From Paenimyroides viscosum (GTDB lineage Bacteria > Bacteroidota > Bacteroidia > Flavobacteriales > Flavobacteriaceae), in NCBI RefSeq assembly GCF_003858535.1, contig NZ_RQTJ01000001.1, positions 151,761 to 215,760 on the forward strand: 64,000 bases of DNA, written 5' to 3'. Below the pieces are notes generated by a model, which was given only the letters and a program-made list of their open reading frames with translations, was not told the origin of the DNA and did not search any database. Positions 9,736 through 19,015 of the stretch are shown here, piece by piece. The translations under genes and the position numbers were made by a program. Numbering within the stretch: the stretch's first letter is position 1; the number at the start of each line of letters is the position of its first letter.

Positions 9736-10076
9736 TGGAAGCAAATAATATTTCAAAAGACGGTAAACTGGCGGCAATTATTGCACATTTAACTTTTTTA
9801 GGACCCGTTATTGCATGGTTTATTAATCAAGAGGAAAAAGATAAATTTGGTAGTTTTTACATTAAACAATCTGTGGGAATTTTTCTGCTTTTTTTACTAA
9901 TCAGTGCTATTTTACCAATTGTTCCAGAAATTATGTTTATGCCTACTTTGATTGGCTTTTACGTATTCATTTTTATTTTATGGATTTATAGTTTTTCCGG
10001 AGCAGTTTCTAACGAATACAAACTAATTCCTTTTATTGGTGGTTTTATTCAAAAAATATTTACAAAGAAAAATTAA
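9735..10076 (+). CDS. DUF4870/Tic20-like small membrane protein
   Basis: This 113-residue integral membrane protein has the pattern of DUF4870/Tic20-like proteins. An N-terminal amphipathic stretch KLAAIIAHLTFLGPVIAWFI (11-30) with a conserved His is followed by KDKFGSFYIKQSVGIFLLF, where the (F/Y)xxxQ motif is typical, and by two more hydrophobic segments at about 46-65 and 70-90. The ATG shares a base with the stop of the upstream gene, and the esterase gene follows after 2 bp, so the three genes form a tight operon. Function is unknown for the family. Confidence 0.8.
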   Translation: MEANNISKDGKLAAIIAHLTFLGPVIAWFINQEEKDKFGSFYIKQSVGIFLLFLLISAILPIVPEIMFMPTLIGFYVFIFILWIYSFSGAVSNEYKLIPFIGGFIQKIFTKKN

Positions 10077-10078
10077 TT

Positions 10079-10726
10079 ATGCAGACAGGAATTTTAAATT
10101 ATTTAATAAAAGAACCAAAGGTTGTTAAAGAACAAAATCCGCTGATTATTTTAATTCACGGTTATGGCAGCAACGAAGAAGATTTGTTTTCGTTTGCTCC
10201 AGAATTACCTGATGATTATTATGTAGTGTCGGTTCAAGCGCCTTACCAAGTACCACCTTACGGATTTGCTTGGTATGCTATTACTTTTGATGCCGATATG
10301 AATAAATTTAGCGATGATGATCAAGCAATGGAATCAAGAGATTTATTGGTTGAATTTATTGATGAATTAGCAGCAAAATACCCTATTGATACTAATAATA
10401 TAAATTTGATAGGATTTAGCCAAGGTGCTATTTTAAGTTATGCCATTGCGGTTACTTATCCTGAAAAAATAAATAAAGTTGCGGCTTTAAGTGGTTATTT
10501 TAATCCGGATATAATGACTGTTAAAGAAGACTTATCGACTTACAATCATTTAAAAATATTTGGTTCGCACGGATCGGTTGATCAGGTAATTCCTGTGGAA
10601 TGGGCAAGAAAATCATCGGCTTTTTTAGAACCTTTACAAATTCCTTTTGAATATAAAGAATATCCGGTAGGACATGGAGTTGCACCACAAAACTTTTACG
10701 ATTTAAAAGCGTTTCTAGAAAAATAA
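10079..10726 (+). CDS. Alpha/beta hydrolase, phospholipase/carboxylesterase family
   Basis: The 215-residue protein belongs to the small serine esterases related to YpfH and acyl-protein thioesterase. The oxyanion region is LIHGYGSNEEDLF (26-38), the nucleophile is Ser114 in IGFSQGAILS, and the acid and histidine are in GSHGSVDQVIP (about 163-173) and VGHGVAP (about 200). There is no signal peptide, so it should act in the cytoplasm on soluble or lipid esters; the natural substrate cannot be read from sequence. It is the last gene of the operon with the dihydroorotase-like and DUF4870-like genes, and a perfect terminator palindrome overlaps its stop codon. Confidence 0.9.
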   Translation: MQTGILNYLIKEPKVVKEQNPLIILIHGYGSNEEDLFSFAPELPDDYYVVSVQAPYQVPPYGFAWYAITFDADMNKFSDDDQAMESRDLLVEFIDELAAKYPIDTNNINLIGFSQGAILSYAIAVTYPEKINKVAALSGYFNPDIMTVKEDLSTYNHLKIFGSHGSVDQVIPVEWARKSSAFLEPLQIPFEYKEYPVGHGVAPQNFYDLKAFLEK

Positions 10727-10753
10727 AAAGTTTCCAAATTTGGAAACTTTTTT
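10725..10753. terminator. Bidirectional terminator
   Basis: A near-perfect palindrome (AAAAAGTTTCCAAA with its complement) flanked by A and T runs lies exactly between two convergent genes, overlapping both stop codons. It should stop transcription in both directions. Confidence 0.85.
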
Positions 10754-11198
10754 AGTATAATACGGTATCTAAAACCTTAAATTCTGTGGTAGCGTCTGTA
10801 TTGTATTCGTACTTAATTAGCAATTCACCTACAATACCTTCACCATAAAAATCAATAATTAACCATTGGTGGTTAATAACAGACATTTTATTAACTTTTG
10901 TTTTATTACCCGTATTATCAACAGGTAATAAAGGATTTCCGCCTTCTTGCTGATTTAATGTAGTAAAGTCTTGGACCACTTTAGCCATAACAATTTCTAC
11001 TTCTTGAGGAGCGAATTTTTTCTGAGCGTTTTCATTTTTATCTATAGAAAAATAAGCTGCCTCGTCATACATTTTTTTGTACAATTGTAATGAATCTTTA
11101 ACCATTACATTATTAACGGCATCAAGCGCATTTTTTTCTTTATTACATGAAAATACAAGAAAACTTAATAATAAAATACTTAATGTTTTTACTTTCAT
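10752..11198 (-). CDS. Small lipoprotein of unknown function
   Basis: The protein has 148 residues with a lipoprotein signal ending in LVFSC (Cys18) followed by NKEKNALDAV. The mature domain of about 130 residues has alternating beta segments toward the C-terminus (INHQWLIIDFYGEGIVGELLIKYEYN), and might be a compact single domain. I do not recognise the family. The gene lies 4 bp downstream of a 60-codon membrane protein gene and 188 bp downstream of an MBL hydrolase gene on the same strand, so the three are probably one transcript ending at the shared terminator. Confidence 0.7.
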   Translation of the reverse strand: MKVKTLSILLLSFLVFSCNKEKNALDAVNNVMVKDSLQLYKKMYDEAAYFSIDKNENAQKKFAPQEVEIVMAKVVQDFTTLNQQEGGNPLLPVDNTGNKTKVNKMSVINHQWLIIDFYGEGIVGELLIKYEYNTDATTEFKVLDTVLY

Positions 11199-11202
11199 AT
11201 TT

Positions 11203-11385
11203 TTAAGATTGTGTAAGTTCTATCCTTTTTTTTATTGTTGCTAAAGAGTCTTCGGTGCGCTTTAATTTTTTCTCTAAAAGTTCTATATGCTGATCTTTAG
11301 CTTCTAATACTTTTGTATCATTAACAATTAAAAATACATTAATTATTAGTGAAAATATAAACAAATATAAATAAATACGTTTCAT
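11203..11385 (-). CDS. Small membrane-anchored coiled-coil protein
   Basis: This 60-residue protein has one N-terminal membrane helix (residues 3-22, YLYLFIFSLIINVFLIVN) followed by a heptad-patterned helix, DQHIELLEKKLKRTEDSLATIKKRIE, which should form a coiled coil. The architecture resembles small cell-division or septum proteins such as FtsL/FtsB only in general layout; no homology can be claimed. It lies 1 bp after the MBL hydrolase stop and 4 bp before a lipoprotein gene. Its compact placement supports a real gene. Confidence 0.6.
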   Translation of the reverse strand: MKRIYLYLFIFSLIINVFLIVNDTKVLEAKDQHIELLEKKLKRTEDSLATIKKRIELTQS

Positions 11386-11386
11386 T

Positions 11387-12154
11387 TTAAATTTCTATGG
11401 TTAGGTTATCGTAAGCTAAAAACACATTTTCGGGCAAAGTTGCTTGAATTTCGTCATGAAAACCCAATTGAAAACCTATATGTGTTAAATAGGCTTTTTT
11501 TGGTTTTATTTTACGAATGTGTTCTAAAGCTTCGTCTAAATTATTATGGGTAGGATGTTCTTGAATTCGTAAAGCGTTAATTACCAAAACATCTAAATTA
11601 TGTAATTGTTCATAAGTAGCTTCATTCAATGTTTTAACATCGGTTAAATAGGCAAAATCTTTAAATCTGTATCCTAAAATGGGTAAAGATCCATGATTTA
11701 CTAATAATGGTTTTATGGTTTTATTGTCAACAGTAAAATCAGAATAAGCTTCAATTTCATGTATTTCGATAGATGGAGCTCCGGGATATCTATTTGTAGT
11801 TTCAAAAATATAATCAAATCTACGTTTTAAACTTTCAACCACGCGGTTTTGAGCGAAAACGGGCATAGCTTTACTCTCCATAAAACAATACGGACGAATA
11901 TCGTCTAAGCCAGCAGTATGGTCGGCATGTTCATGGGTAAATAAAATGGCATCTAATGAATCGTTATCAATTCGCAACATTTGTTGTCTGAAATCTGGAC
12001 CACAATCAATTAAAATTTTGCTACCTTTCCACTCAATTAATATCGATGATCTTAAACGTTTATCTTTTAAATTAGTACTTAAACAAACAGGATGTTTATT
12101 CCCAATAACGGGAATGCCCTGCGAAGTACCTGTACCTAAAAAATATATTTTCAC
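11387..12154 (-). CDS. MBL-fold metallo-hydrolase (PhnP-like)
   Basis: The 255-residue protein is a metallo-beta-lactamase-fold hydrolase. It has the N-terminal LGTGTSQGIPVIG (6-18) of the PhnP/RNase Z branch, the zinc ligands His74, His76, Asp78 and His79 in FTHEHADHTAGLDD, and later histidines in LLVNHGSLP and YLTHIGFQLGFHDE. PhnP-like members cleave cyclic phosphodiesters; this enzyme has the same layout but its substrate is not established. It should be cytoplasmic. In flavobacteria this gene is a conserved single copy, and here it heads a group with two small envelope protein genes. Confidence 0.88.
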   Translation of the reverse strand: MKIYFLGTGTSQGIPVIGNKHPVCLSTNLKDKRLRSSILIEWKGSKILIDCGPDFRQQMLRIDNDSLDAILFTHEHADHTAGLDDIRPYCFMESKAMPVFAQNRVVESLKRRFDYIFETTNRYPGAPSIEIHEIEAYSDFTVDNKTIKPLLVNHGSLPILGYRFKDFAYLTDVKTLNEATYEQLHNLDVLVINALRIQEHPTHNNLDEALEHIRKIKPKKAYLTHIGFQLGFHDEIQATLPENVFLAYDNLTIEI

Positions 12155-12227
12155 TTAGATTCTTTTTTACAAAAATAGCACATTAAAAATGAATTTAGTA
12201 ATTTTATAAGCAAACAAAAATAGAAAT

Positions 12228-13685
12228 ATGAGCAACTTTTTTGCAGACGATTTAATCTTGCAAGGCGATAGGATTACTGACCAAAAACAAGCCCTATCTG
12301 ACAAAACTTTAAAAATTAATTTAAACAAAAATATTTACGGATCTTTCTCTGAAATTGGTGCCGGGCAAGAAACAGCTCGTCATTTTTTTAGAGCAGGTGC
12401 GGCTTCACGAACCATTGCAAAAGCAATGAGTGCTTACGACAAGCAATTTAGTGATGCTATTTATACGGTAGAAACAGATGGGCGTTATGTAACTGAAAAC
12501 CGTTTGCACAAAATGTTAGATCATGAAGTTCAGTTGTTAGAAGAACGTTTAGATCATACCGAAAACCCTAACAGAATTTACTTTAGTTACGCAAACACCG
12601 TTGCAACTATTGATTTTGCTAAGAAATTTAAAGGTCATGGTTGGGTTGGTATACGTTTTCAGAACGAACCGCAAGGTGAATTTAACGAGATTGTTTTGCA
12701 CATTCAGTTTAAAGAAAACGATGTTTTACTGCAACAACGAACGTTAGGAACTTTAGGTGTGAATTTAATTTACGGTGCGTTCTATCAATACCATGATCCA
12801 AAAAAACTGATTTATAATTTATACGATCATTTAGATAAAGACCAGTTAGAAATTGATACCATTAATTTTTCGGGTCCGGCATTTAAAAATGTCGACAACC
12901 GTTTAATGAGCTTGTTTTTGGTGAAAAACGGAATGGCAGATGCGGTTATGTTTGGACCAAACGGACAAAATATCCTGCCTGCAAATACTTTGTTCAGAAA
13001 AAACGTGTTGTTGTTACGCGGTAGTTTTCGTCCGGTGACTATTGTGAACATTAATATGTATCAAAAATCGCTGAACCAGTTTTTAAGTAAAAATCAGTTA
13101 TCTATTGATAAAACGGCGGTTATTTTTGAAATTACCTTGAACAACCTTTTAGCTTTGGGTGAAGTTGATGAGCAGGATTTTCTTGATCGTGCAGAATTAC
13201 TTTGCGCTTTGGGGCATACGGTAATGATATCAAACTTTAAAGAATATTTTAAGGCGGTAGATTATATTTGGAATTATTCGCAGGAAAAAATTGCTTTGAC
13301 AATTGGAATTCCGAGTTTAATTGAAATTTTTGATGCCAAACATTACACCAATTTACCAGGCGGATTGTTTGAAGGTTTGGGCAGATTATTTAAACACGGA
13401 TTGGAAATTTATGCGTATCCGTTTTTAAACGAAAAAGAAGAAGTGATTACTGCCGAAAATATTGAATTGCATGACGAAACGTTGAAACCTATTTACAATT
13501 ATTTCAAACAACGTGATCAGATTATTGATATTGAAAATTTTGAATTGAAAAATTTAAAGATATTCTCACACAAAGTACTTAAAAAAATACAAGAAAACGA
13601 TGACAGTTGGGAAAGCGACGTACCGGAAACGGTTGCAACGCTTCTTAAAGAAAATCAATTATTTAGAAAAAAAGAGAGTTTGTAA
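12228..13685 (+). CDS. Conserved Bacteroidota protein of unknown function
   Basis: The protein has 485 residues, no signal peptide and no clear membrane helix. I recognise it as a conserved Bacteroidota family but not as an enzyme I can name with confidence. Notable blocks are GSFSEIGAGQETARHFFRAGAASRTIAKAMSAYD (about residues 39-72, glycine-rich), GHGWVGIRFQ (about 139-148), LGTLGVNLIYGAFY (about 180-193) and NYSQEKIALTIGIPSLIEIFD (about 350-370). Homologues have sometimes been labelled as nicotinate-nucleotide adenylyltransferases, but I see no HxGH nucleotidyltransferase motif, so I would not transfer that name. The gene is monocistronic, ending in a strong terminator. Confidence 0.75.
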   Translation: MSNFFADDLILQGDRITDQKQALSDKTLKINLNKNIYGSFSEIGAGQETARHFFRAGAASRTIAKAMSAYDKQFSDAIYTVETDGRYVTENRLHKMLDHEVQLLEERLDHTENPNRIYFSYANTVATIDFAKKFKGHGWVGIRFQNEPQGEFNEIVLHIQFKENDVLLQQRTLGTLGVNLIYGAFYQYHDPKKLIYNLYDHLDKDQLEIDTINFSGPAFKNVDNRLMSLFLVKNGMADAVMFGPNGQNILPANTLFRKNVLLLRGSFRPVTIVNINMYQKSLNQFLSKNQLSIDKTAVIFEITLNNLLALGEVDEQDFLDRAELLCALGHTVMISNFKEYFKAVDYIWNYSQEKIALTIGIPSLIEIFDAKHYTNLPGGLFEGLGRLFKHGLEIYAYPFLNEKEEVITAENIELHDETLKPIYNYFKQRDQIIDIENFELKNLKIFSHKVLKKIQENDDSWESDVPETVATLLKENQLFRKKESL

Positions 13686-13701
13686 AAACTCTCTTTTTTT
13701 A
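13669..13701 (+). terminator. Intrinsic terminator
   Basis: A stem formed by AGAGAGTTT and AAACTCTCT, followed by a run of seven T, overlaps the end of the conserved unknown gene and its stop codon. Confidence 0.8.
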
Positions 13702-13771
13702 TTTGTAAATTAAGGCTCTAAATATAAAAAATACCAATACGAACCTTATTTGATATTGTAAAAGACTAAAA

Positions 13772-14899
13772 ATGTTAAAAGAAATTAAATACATATTATT
13801 AATGCTGTTGTTTGGGCAGATTGCCTACACACAGGTAGTCCATGAAAGCGCTGTTGTAGATACTAAAAAATCTAATTGGTACATGAATAATTATAAAGGA
13901 CCTGTTAAATCTTCGTTCTGGTATTATACATTTATTATAGATCCAATTCCTTTTGCCGTTTCAAATAGCAGTAACATTCAATCTTATGCAAGACATAGTA
14001 TTATGTTACAAAACAGAACAGCTTTAGGTGGAGGTGTCTATGAAGAGTTTGATTCGAAAGGTAGATTAACGAAGAGTATCGCAATGGACAAGGATGGATC
14101 CCACTTTGAAAAGTCGGAACTTGATAATAAAACAGCATCAATTTATATGTATAATGAAATGGATGTGGATAAAAAAAATAAAATAAAATTAAAAAAACGT
14201 CAGATTTATCCAGTCTATGATCACAATATTTTAGTGAAGCCAAACTATAAAAGACCATATGATCGGGGCTACGGTTCTGATACTCTTAATTACAGATACG
14301 ATTACATTCTTGATAAGAAAGGTCGAATAGTAAAAGAAATTAATTATGGAAGATCAACTTTACCATTTACCGAATCAGAATATATATATGATGATCACGA
14401 TAACGTCAGTATACTTAAAATTATAACCAAACAAAAAGAACCAACACCTTTCCATTTTTTAGATACAGAGACAGGTTTTTGTCCTGATCTTCATGTTGCT
14501 TATGAATACGACAATAAAGATCGTATGACACAAGTAACATACTATGGTTGTAAAGATACTTTAGCGTTTGAAAAATATGTTTATCATCCCGAAAAGGAGT
14601 ATATAACTGAACGCACCCGCTTTATAAAATCTTCCATGCGCGGTGTGGAACACGTTACGCCAACCATGATTTTTTATCATAACGAGAATGGTGACATTAT
14701 CGAAAAAAAGTTTGTAAGAAGTTATCCTAACCAGTATTTAGGCGCAAGCTCCATTGCTTTACGGGAGTCTATTTTTTACAAGTACGAATACGATAAATAC
14801 AGTAACTGGATAAAGTGCTATATCTATATGGTAGGTAAACCAGAAGACAGTGAACCAACAGCGATTGCCCAGAGAGATTTAGAATATTACGATAGTTAA
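13772..14899 (+). CDS. Secreted protein with YD-like repeats
   Basis: The protein has 375 residues, with a signal peptide (MLKEIKYILLMLLFGQIAYTQ, cut after about residue 20). The mature part holds several degenerate YD/RHS-like strands: EFDSKGRLTKSI, YILDKKGRIVKEINYG, YIYDDHDNVSILKI, YEYDNKDRMTQVTYYG, YHNENGDIIEKK and YEYDKYSNWIKCYIYM. They follow the pattern aromatic-x-Y-D-x2-G/N-R/N-hydrophobic and suggest an extended beta structure at the cell surface. There is no toxin domain or conserved RHS core cleavage motif, so this is not a canonical RHS protein. It stands alone between a terminator and a convergent gene. Confidence 0.75.
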   Translation: MLKEIKYILLMLLFGQIAYTQVVHESAVVDTKKSNWYMNNYKGPVKSSFWYYTFIIDPIPFAVSNSSNIQSYARHSIMLQNRTALGGGVYEEFDSKGRLTKSIAMDKDGSHFEKSELDNKTASIYMYNEMDVDKKNKIKLKKRQIYPVYDHNILVKPNYKRPYDRGYGSDTLNYRYDYILDKKGRIVKEINYGRSTLPFTESEYIYDDHDNVSILKIITKQKEPTPFHFLDTETGFCPDLHVAYEYDNKDRMTQVTYYGCKDTLAFEKYVYHPEKEYITERTRFIKSSMRGVEHVTPTMIFYHNENGDIIEKKFVRSYPNQYLGASSIALRESIFYKYEYDKYSNWIKCYIYMVGKPEDSEPTAIAQRDLEYYDS

Positions 14900-14910
14900 A
14901 ATATAAGATT

Positions 14911-16080
14911 TTATTTATTAATCTCTTTAAGCATTTGTTCTTCTTTAAAAGTCAATGGTACTACATTGAATTTTTCCCAATATTTTGTTTTGTAGTTTTT
15001 GCCTAATCGGGTAAGTTTACTTTCAGTATAAAAATTTTCACTTTTTGGTTTTGCTGGATTTTCATCAACCGAATCTACCAAAAGTTCAACAAAACCGCCA
15101 ATTTGATTTATTTGATTAAAAATCTCTGAATCTCCATATACTCTATATGAAACATATGTTAACGCATATTTGTTATTGTATAGATTAAAAAGAGTTGTTC
15201 GATTATAGAAGGTTCTTTTGCGCCAATGTCCATTATTATTAGGTAAATATTCACTATTTGTAACGAATTTTAAATCTAAATCTACTTTTATTTCCCTAAT
15301 TAAATAATCTTTTGCACCATAAATCATTTTGCCAGAAAGCGTTGCTTTTTTTGCATTATCAATAGGGTTAAAATTTAAAACATACAATTCTGTACCGTCG
15401 GCAGTAGTTTTGGCAGTAATATATAAATCGTATTCTTTATCAGAAATAATATTTTTTATCAATTTAAAATCAAATTCATTAGAAACTCGTTCTTTTAAAT
15501 CACCCCAATAATAAGAAACTTTTGATAAAGAATCGAATTTTTGAGCTTCTTTATTAGAAAATTTCACACTTCTACTTTCTTTTATAATTACATTGCTTTT
15601 ATTGATCGATTGTAAATAATAATCAATTTCTGCATCTTCATATAAATACATGCCGCCATTTACATAGCTTAACTCTCTGTAAAAAGTATTGAGTTTTAAA
15701 TTTTTTGCGAATTTTTCTTGTGATGTTTTAATCGCTTTTTCAATTTCTGATTTTATCGATGTTTTAAAAATCACGATTTCTTCTAAAGATTCGGTAGAAG
15801 ACTGCATTTGCACATTAAACGATTTGGTGTTTTTTGCTGATAATTCCTGTGTGAAATAATCTAAATGTTTAATGATTAGTTTAGAATCTTGTGCAGGGAG
15901 ATTAAATTGAAAACGACCTTCGCTGTTTGTAACCGTAGTTTTTCCGGATACATTTCCTATAATCATTACATGTTGAATAGGTTTGTTGGTTTCGATATCT
16001 TTAATAATTCCCTGAACCAATTCTTGTGCCTGAACCGAGATGTTTAAAAAGAGTAGGAGTGCAATTAAAATGTTTTTCAT
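14911..16080 (-). CDS. Carboxypeptidase-regulatory-like domain protein, secreted
   Basis: With the start at 16080 the protein has 389 residues and a clean signal peptide (MKNILIALLLFLNISVQAQ). An earlier in-frame ATG 48 bases upstream would give an implausible N-terminal extension before the signal. Residues 20-100 form a CarboxypepD_reg-like beta domain (GIIKDIETNKPIQHVMIIGNVSGKTTVTNSEGRFQF), as in the N-terminus of SusC-type transporters, but no TonB-dependent barrel follows. The remaining about 280 residues are rich in beta strands and may act in the outer membrane or periplasm. Families of this layout are common in Bacteroidota, and their role is unknown. A short terminator-like gap separates it from glyA. 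Confidence 0.8.
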   Translation of the reverse strand: MKNILIALLLFLNISVQAQELVQGIIKDIETNKPIQHVMIIGNVSGKTTVTNSEGRFQFNLPAQDSKLIIKHLDYFTQELSAKNTKSFNVQMQSSTESLEEIVIFKTSIKSEIEKAIKTSQEKFAKNLKLNTFYRELSYVNGGMYLYEDAEIDYYLQSINKSNVIIKESRSVKFSNKEAQKFDSLSKVSYYWGDLKERVSNEFDFKLIKNIISDKEYDLYITAKTTADGTELYVLNFNPIDNAKKATLSGKMIYGAKDYLIREIKVDLDLKFVTNSEYLPNNNGHWRKRTFYNRTTLFNLYNNKYALTYVSYRVYGDSEIFNQINQIGGFVELLVDSVDENPAKPKSENFYTESKLTRLGKNYKTKYWEKFNVVPLTFKEEQMLKEINK

Positions 16081-16137
16081 AAATTGATTTTTAGTGTTTG
16101 TAGCAAAAAGTATAATTTTGTTACACAACTAACAAAA

Positions 16138-16162
16138 AAAGAGCCACATTTAGTGACTCTTT
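16138..16162 (-). terminator. Intrinsic terminator of glyA
   Basis: On the minus strand AAAGAGTCAC, a 5-base loop and GTGGCTCTTT (one mismatch) are followed by a T run. The hairpin lies 22 bp beyond the glyA stop. Confidence 0.75.
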
Positions 16163-16184
16163 AACTTTTTATAAAAATAATTTG

Positions 16185-17459
16185 TTAAAAAACAAACATA
16201 GCACGTTCGCTCATCATTTCGTTAACTTCTTCTGCAATTTGTTCGATCATTTCGTCGTTTGTATGATTCATTAATACACGATCAATTAAATCTACAATCG
16301 TTTCCATATCGCTTTCAATTAATCCACGCGTTGTGATTGCTGCAGTTCCCACACGAATACCCGATGTAACAAACGGAGATTTATCATCAAAAGGAACCAT
16401 ATTTTTATTCACGGTAATTTCGGCTTTAACCAAAGCATTTTCTGCTTCTTTACCCGAAATGTTTTTATTGCGTAAATCAATTAACATCATGTGGTTATCA
16501 GTTCCGCCCGAAATAATTTTGTAGCCGCGCTTAACAAATGCATTCGCCATAGCTTGTGCATTTTTTTGAACCTGAACAATGTAATGCATAAATTCGTCTT
16601 GTAAAGCTTCGCCAAATGCAACCGCTTTTGCTGCGATTATATGCATTAACGGACCACCTTGATTTCCTGGGAAAACAGCAGAATCTAACAAAGCAGACAT
16701 CATACGCGTTTCGCCTTTAGGCGTTTTTAATCCGAACGGATTTTCAAAATCTTTACCCATCATAATCATTCCACCACGAGGACCACGCAAAGTTTTGTGC
16801 GTTGTTGTAGTTACAATATGGCAGTGTGGAATTGGATCAGACAATAAACCTTTAGCAATTAAACCAGCAGGATGAGATATATCTGCCATTAACAAAGCGC
16901 CAACAGAATCTGCAATTTCGCGGAAACGTTTAAAATCCATATCACGAGAGTAAGCCGATGCCCCTGCAATAATTAATTGTGGTTTTTCACGTTCTGCAAC
17001 TTCCTGAATTTTATCATAATTAATTAATCCGGTAGCTTCATCAACCCCATAAAAAACAGGATTGTATAATTTACCAGAGAAATTTACCGGAGAACCATGT
17101 GTTAAGTGTCCACCGTGAGATAAATCGAAACCTAAAATTTTGTCACCTGGTTTTAAAACCGCTGCATATACTGCTGTATTAGCTTGCGAACCAGAGTGTG
17201 GTTGTACGTTTACATATTCTGCATTAAATAAAGTTTTTGCTCTATCAATAGCAATTTGTTCAACAATATCTACAACTTCGCAGCCACCGTAATATCTTTT
17301 ATTAGGATATCCTTCTGCATATTTATTTGTTAAAACCGATCCGGCAGCTTCCATAACTTGGTCGCTTACAAAATTTTCCGAAGCAATTAATTCCAAACCA
17401 TTTACTTGTCTGTCTTGCTCGTCTAAAATTAAATCAAAGATTTGTTCGTCGCGTTGCAT
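16185..17459 (-). CDS. glyA: Serine hydroxymethyltransferase
   Basis: GlyA interconverts serine and glycine while charging tetrahydrofolate with a one-carbon unit, and needs pyridoxal phosphate. It has 424 residues, the normal length. Signatures include [10 protein letters not shown] (22-31), the glycine-rich [10 protein letters not shown] (91-100), and the PLP lysine in [16 protein letters not shown] (about 220-234). The C-terminal half contains [13 protein letters not shown] and GTAAITTRG. It is transcribed alone; the divergent fahA gene begins 92 bp away. A TAAATTTG box on the minus strand at 17485-17492 is a candidate promoter element. Confidence 0.97.
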   Translation of the reverse strand: MQRDEQIFDLILDEQDRQVNGLELIASENFVSDQVMEAAGSVLTNKYAEGYPNKRYYGGCEVVDIVEQIAIDRAKTLFNAEYVNVQPHSGSQANTAVYAAVLKPGDKILGFDLSHGGHLTHGSPVNFSGKLYNPVFYGVDEATGLINYDKIQEVAEREKPQLIIAGASAYSRDMDFKRFREIADSVGALLMADISHPAGLIAKGLLSDPIPHCHIVTTTTHKTLRGPRGGMIMMGKDFENPFGLKTPKGETRMMSALLDSAVFPGNQGGPLMHIIAAKAVAFGEALQDEFMHYIVQVQKNAQAMANAFVKRGYKIISGGTDNHMMLIDLRNKNISGKEAENALVKAEITVNKNMVPFDDKSPFVTSGIRVGTAAITTRGLIESDMETIVDLIDRVLMNHTNDEMIEQIAEEVNEMMSERAMFVF

Positions 17460-17551
17460 TTTTATTAATTCTTTAAGTTGAACTCAAATTTATGAAAAAT
17501 CATTGTTATATTCGCATAAGTAATTTAATTTAAACAAAAATTATTAAAACT

Positions 17552-18841
17552 ATGAATATACCTGCTAACAATCCTAGCTTAAAATCGTGGTTAGAAGTTG
17601 CTGCAAACAGTGATTTTCCTATACAAAATATACCTTTTGGTGTTTTTTCGGTAGAAGAAGACGATTTAGTGATTGGAACCAGAATTGGCGATTATGCCAT
17701 TAGTATTACCGCTTTAAATGACCTAGGTTTTTTTAAAGATATCGATTTTGACGATAATGTATTGTACGATGAAACATTAAATGCCTTTATTAGTGAAGGA
17801 AAAGAAGTTTGGAGAGCCATTCGTAACAGAATTTCTGAAATATTTGAAGCAAACAACCCAAAGTTACGTGACGATGCAAAAGCACGTGAACTAACTATCT
17901 TTAATGTAAACGAAGTTAATGTAGAATTACCTGTTTTTATTGGTGATTATACCGATTTTTATTCAAGCCGCGAGCACGCAACCAATGTAGGTATGATGTT
18001 TCGCGATCCGGCAAATGCCTTGTTACCAAACTGGTTACATTTACCTGTAGGTTATCATGGTAGAAGTTCAACAATTGTACCATCAGGTGTTCCGGTTAAC
18101 CGTCCAATGGGGCAATCAATGCCAAAAGGAGAAACACAACCTGTTTTTGGTCCATCAAAAAGAGTAGATTTTGAATTAGAAACGGCTTTTATTACTGCCG
18201 ATGCTAATTTAATGGGCGATAGAGTTTCGGTTGATGATGCAGAAAACCATATTTTTGGAATGGTGTTGTTAAACGATTGGTCTGCCCGCGATATTCAAGC
18301 TTGGGAATACGTTCCACTTGGACCATTTTTGGCTAAAAACTTTGGTTCATCAATTTCGTGTTGGGTAGTTACAATGGATGCTTTAGAACCTTTCCGTTGT
18401 GCAAGTCCAAGTCAAGAAGATCCAAAACCGTTACCTTATTTACAGCAAAAGGGTAATCACGCATTTGATATTAATTTAGAAGTAATTATTCAGCCAGAAG
18501 ATAAAGAAGGAAAAACAGTTTGTAAATCGAACTTAAAATATATGTACTGGACCATGGCGCAGCAATTAGCGCACCACACGGTGAATGGTTGTTTGGTAAC
18601 TTCAGGAGATTTAATGGGATCGGGAACAATTTCAGGACCTACCAAAGATAGTTTTGGTTCTATGTTAGAATTATCTTGGGGCGGACAAAACCCAATTGAT
18701 ATGCCTGATGGATCTACCCGTACTTTTATAGAAGATTACGATACGGTTATTATGAAAGGTTATTGTGAAAAAGATGGCTTGCGCATTGGTTTTGGCGAAG
18801 TTTCATCGCAATTATTACCAGCAGTTCCTTTTGAAAATTAA
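17552..18841 (+). CDS. fahA: Fumarylacetoacetase
   Basis: FahA hydrolyses 4-fumarylacetoacetate to fumarate and acetoacetate, the last step of tyrosine catabolism. The protein has 429 residues, typical of the family. The N-terminal SH3-like region is followed by the catalytic domain: DFYSSREHATNVGMMFRDP (about residues 131-149, containing the catalytic His and metal-binding acids), LPVGYHGRSSTIVPSG, ELETAF, and NDWSARDIQAWEYVPLGPFLAKNFG, which holds the metal site and the lysine/glutamine contacts. The gene is single and ends in a strong terminator; other tyrosine-degradation genes are not in this window. Confidence 0.97.
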   Translation: MNIPANNPSLKSWLEVAANSDFPIQNIPFGVFSVEEDDLVIGTRIGDYAISITALNDLGFFKDIDFDDNVLYDETLNAFISEGKEVWRAIRNRISEIFEANNPKLRDDAKARELTIFNVNEVNVELPVFIGDYTDFYSSREHATNVGMMFRDPANALLPNWLHLPVGYHGRSSTIVPSGVPVNRPMGQSMPKGETQPVFGPSKRVDFELETAFITADANLMGDRVSVDDAENHIFGMVLLNDWSARDIQAWEYVPLGPFLAKNFGSSISCWVVTMDALEPFRCASPSQEDPKPLPYLQQKGNHAFDINLEVIIQPEDKEGKTVCKSNLKYMYWTMAQQLAHHTVNGCLVTSGDLMGSGTISGPTKDSFGSMLELSWGGQNPIDMPDGSTRTFIEDYDTVIMKGYCEKDGLRIGFGEVSSQLLPAVPFEN

Positions 18842-18861
18842 ATATTGATAATTAATTTGTT

Positions 18862-18893
18862 AAAAATCCATTCTTTTGAATGGATTTTTTTTA
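18862..18893 (+). terminator. Intrinsic terminator of fahA
   Basis: A perfect 12 bp stem (AAAAATCCATTC with GAATGGATTTTT), a 4-base loop and a T run lie 20 bp after the fahA stop. Confidence 0.88.
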
Positions 18894-18926
18894 TTTCGAA
18901 AAGCTAAATAAGTTGTTAAATAAAAT

Positions 18927-18956
18927 TTTGATTTCAGCATAAAAAAAATATATTTG
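18927..18956 (+). promoter_or_regulatory. Bacteroidota-type promoter
   Basis: TTTG at 18927-18930, an 18 bp spacer and TATATTTG at 18949-18956 match the TTTG-N19-TAnnTTTG consensus closely. The start of the outer membrane protein gene is 60 bp downstream. Confidence 0.75.
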
Positions 18957-19015
18957 CGCAATTATATTTATAATTTATTAACAAAAATTAATTTTATTTA
19001 CCCAAAAACATATTT

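Noticed and set aside
13772..14899. RHS toxin
   Set aside because: YD-like strands are present, but there is no RHS core, cleavage motif, toxin tip or immunity gene.
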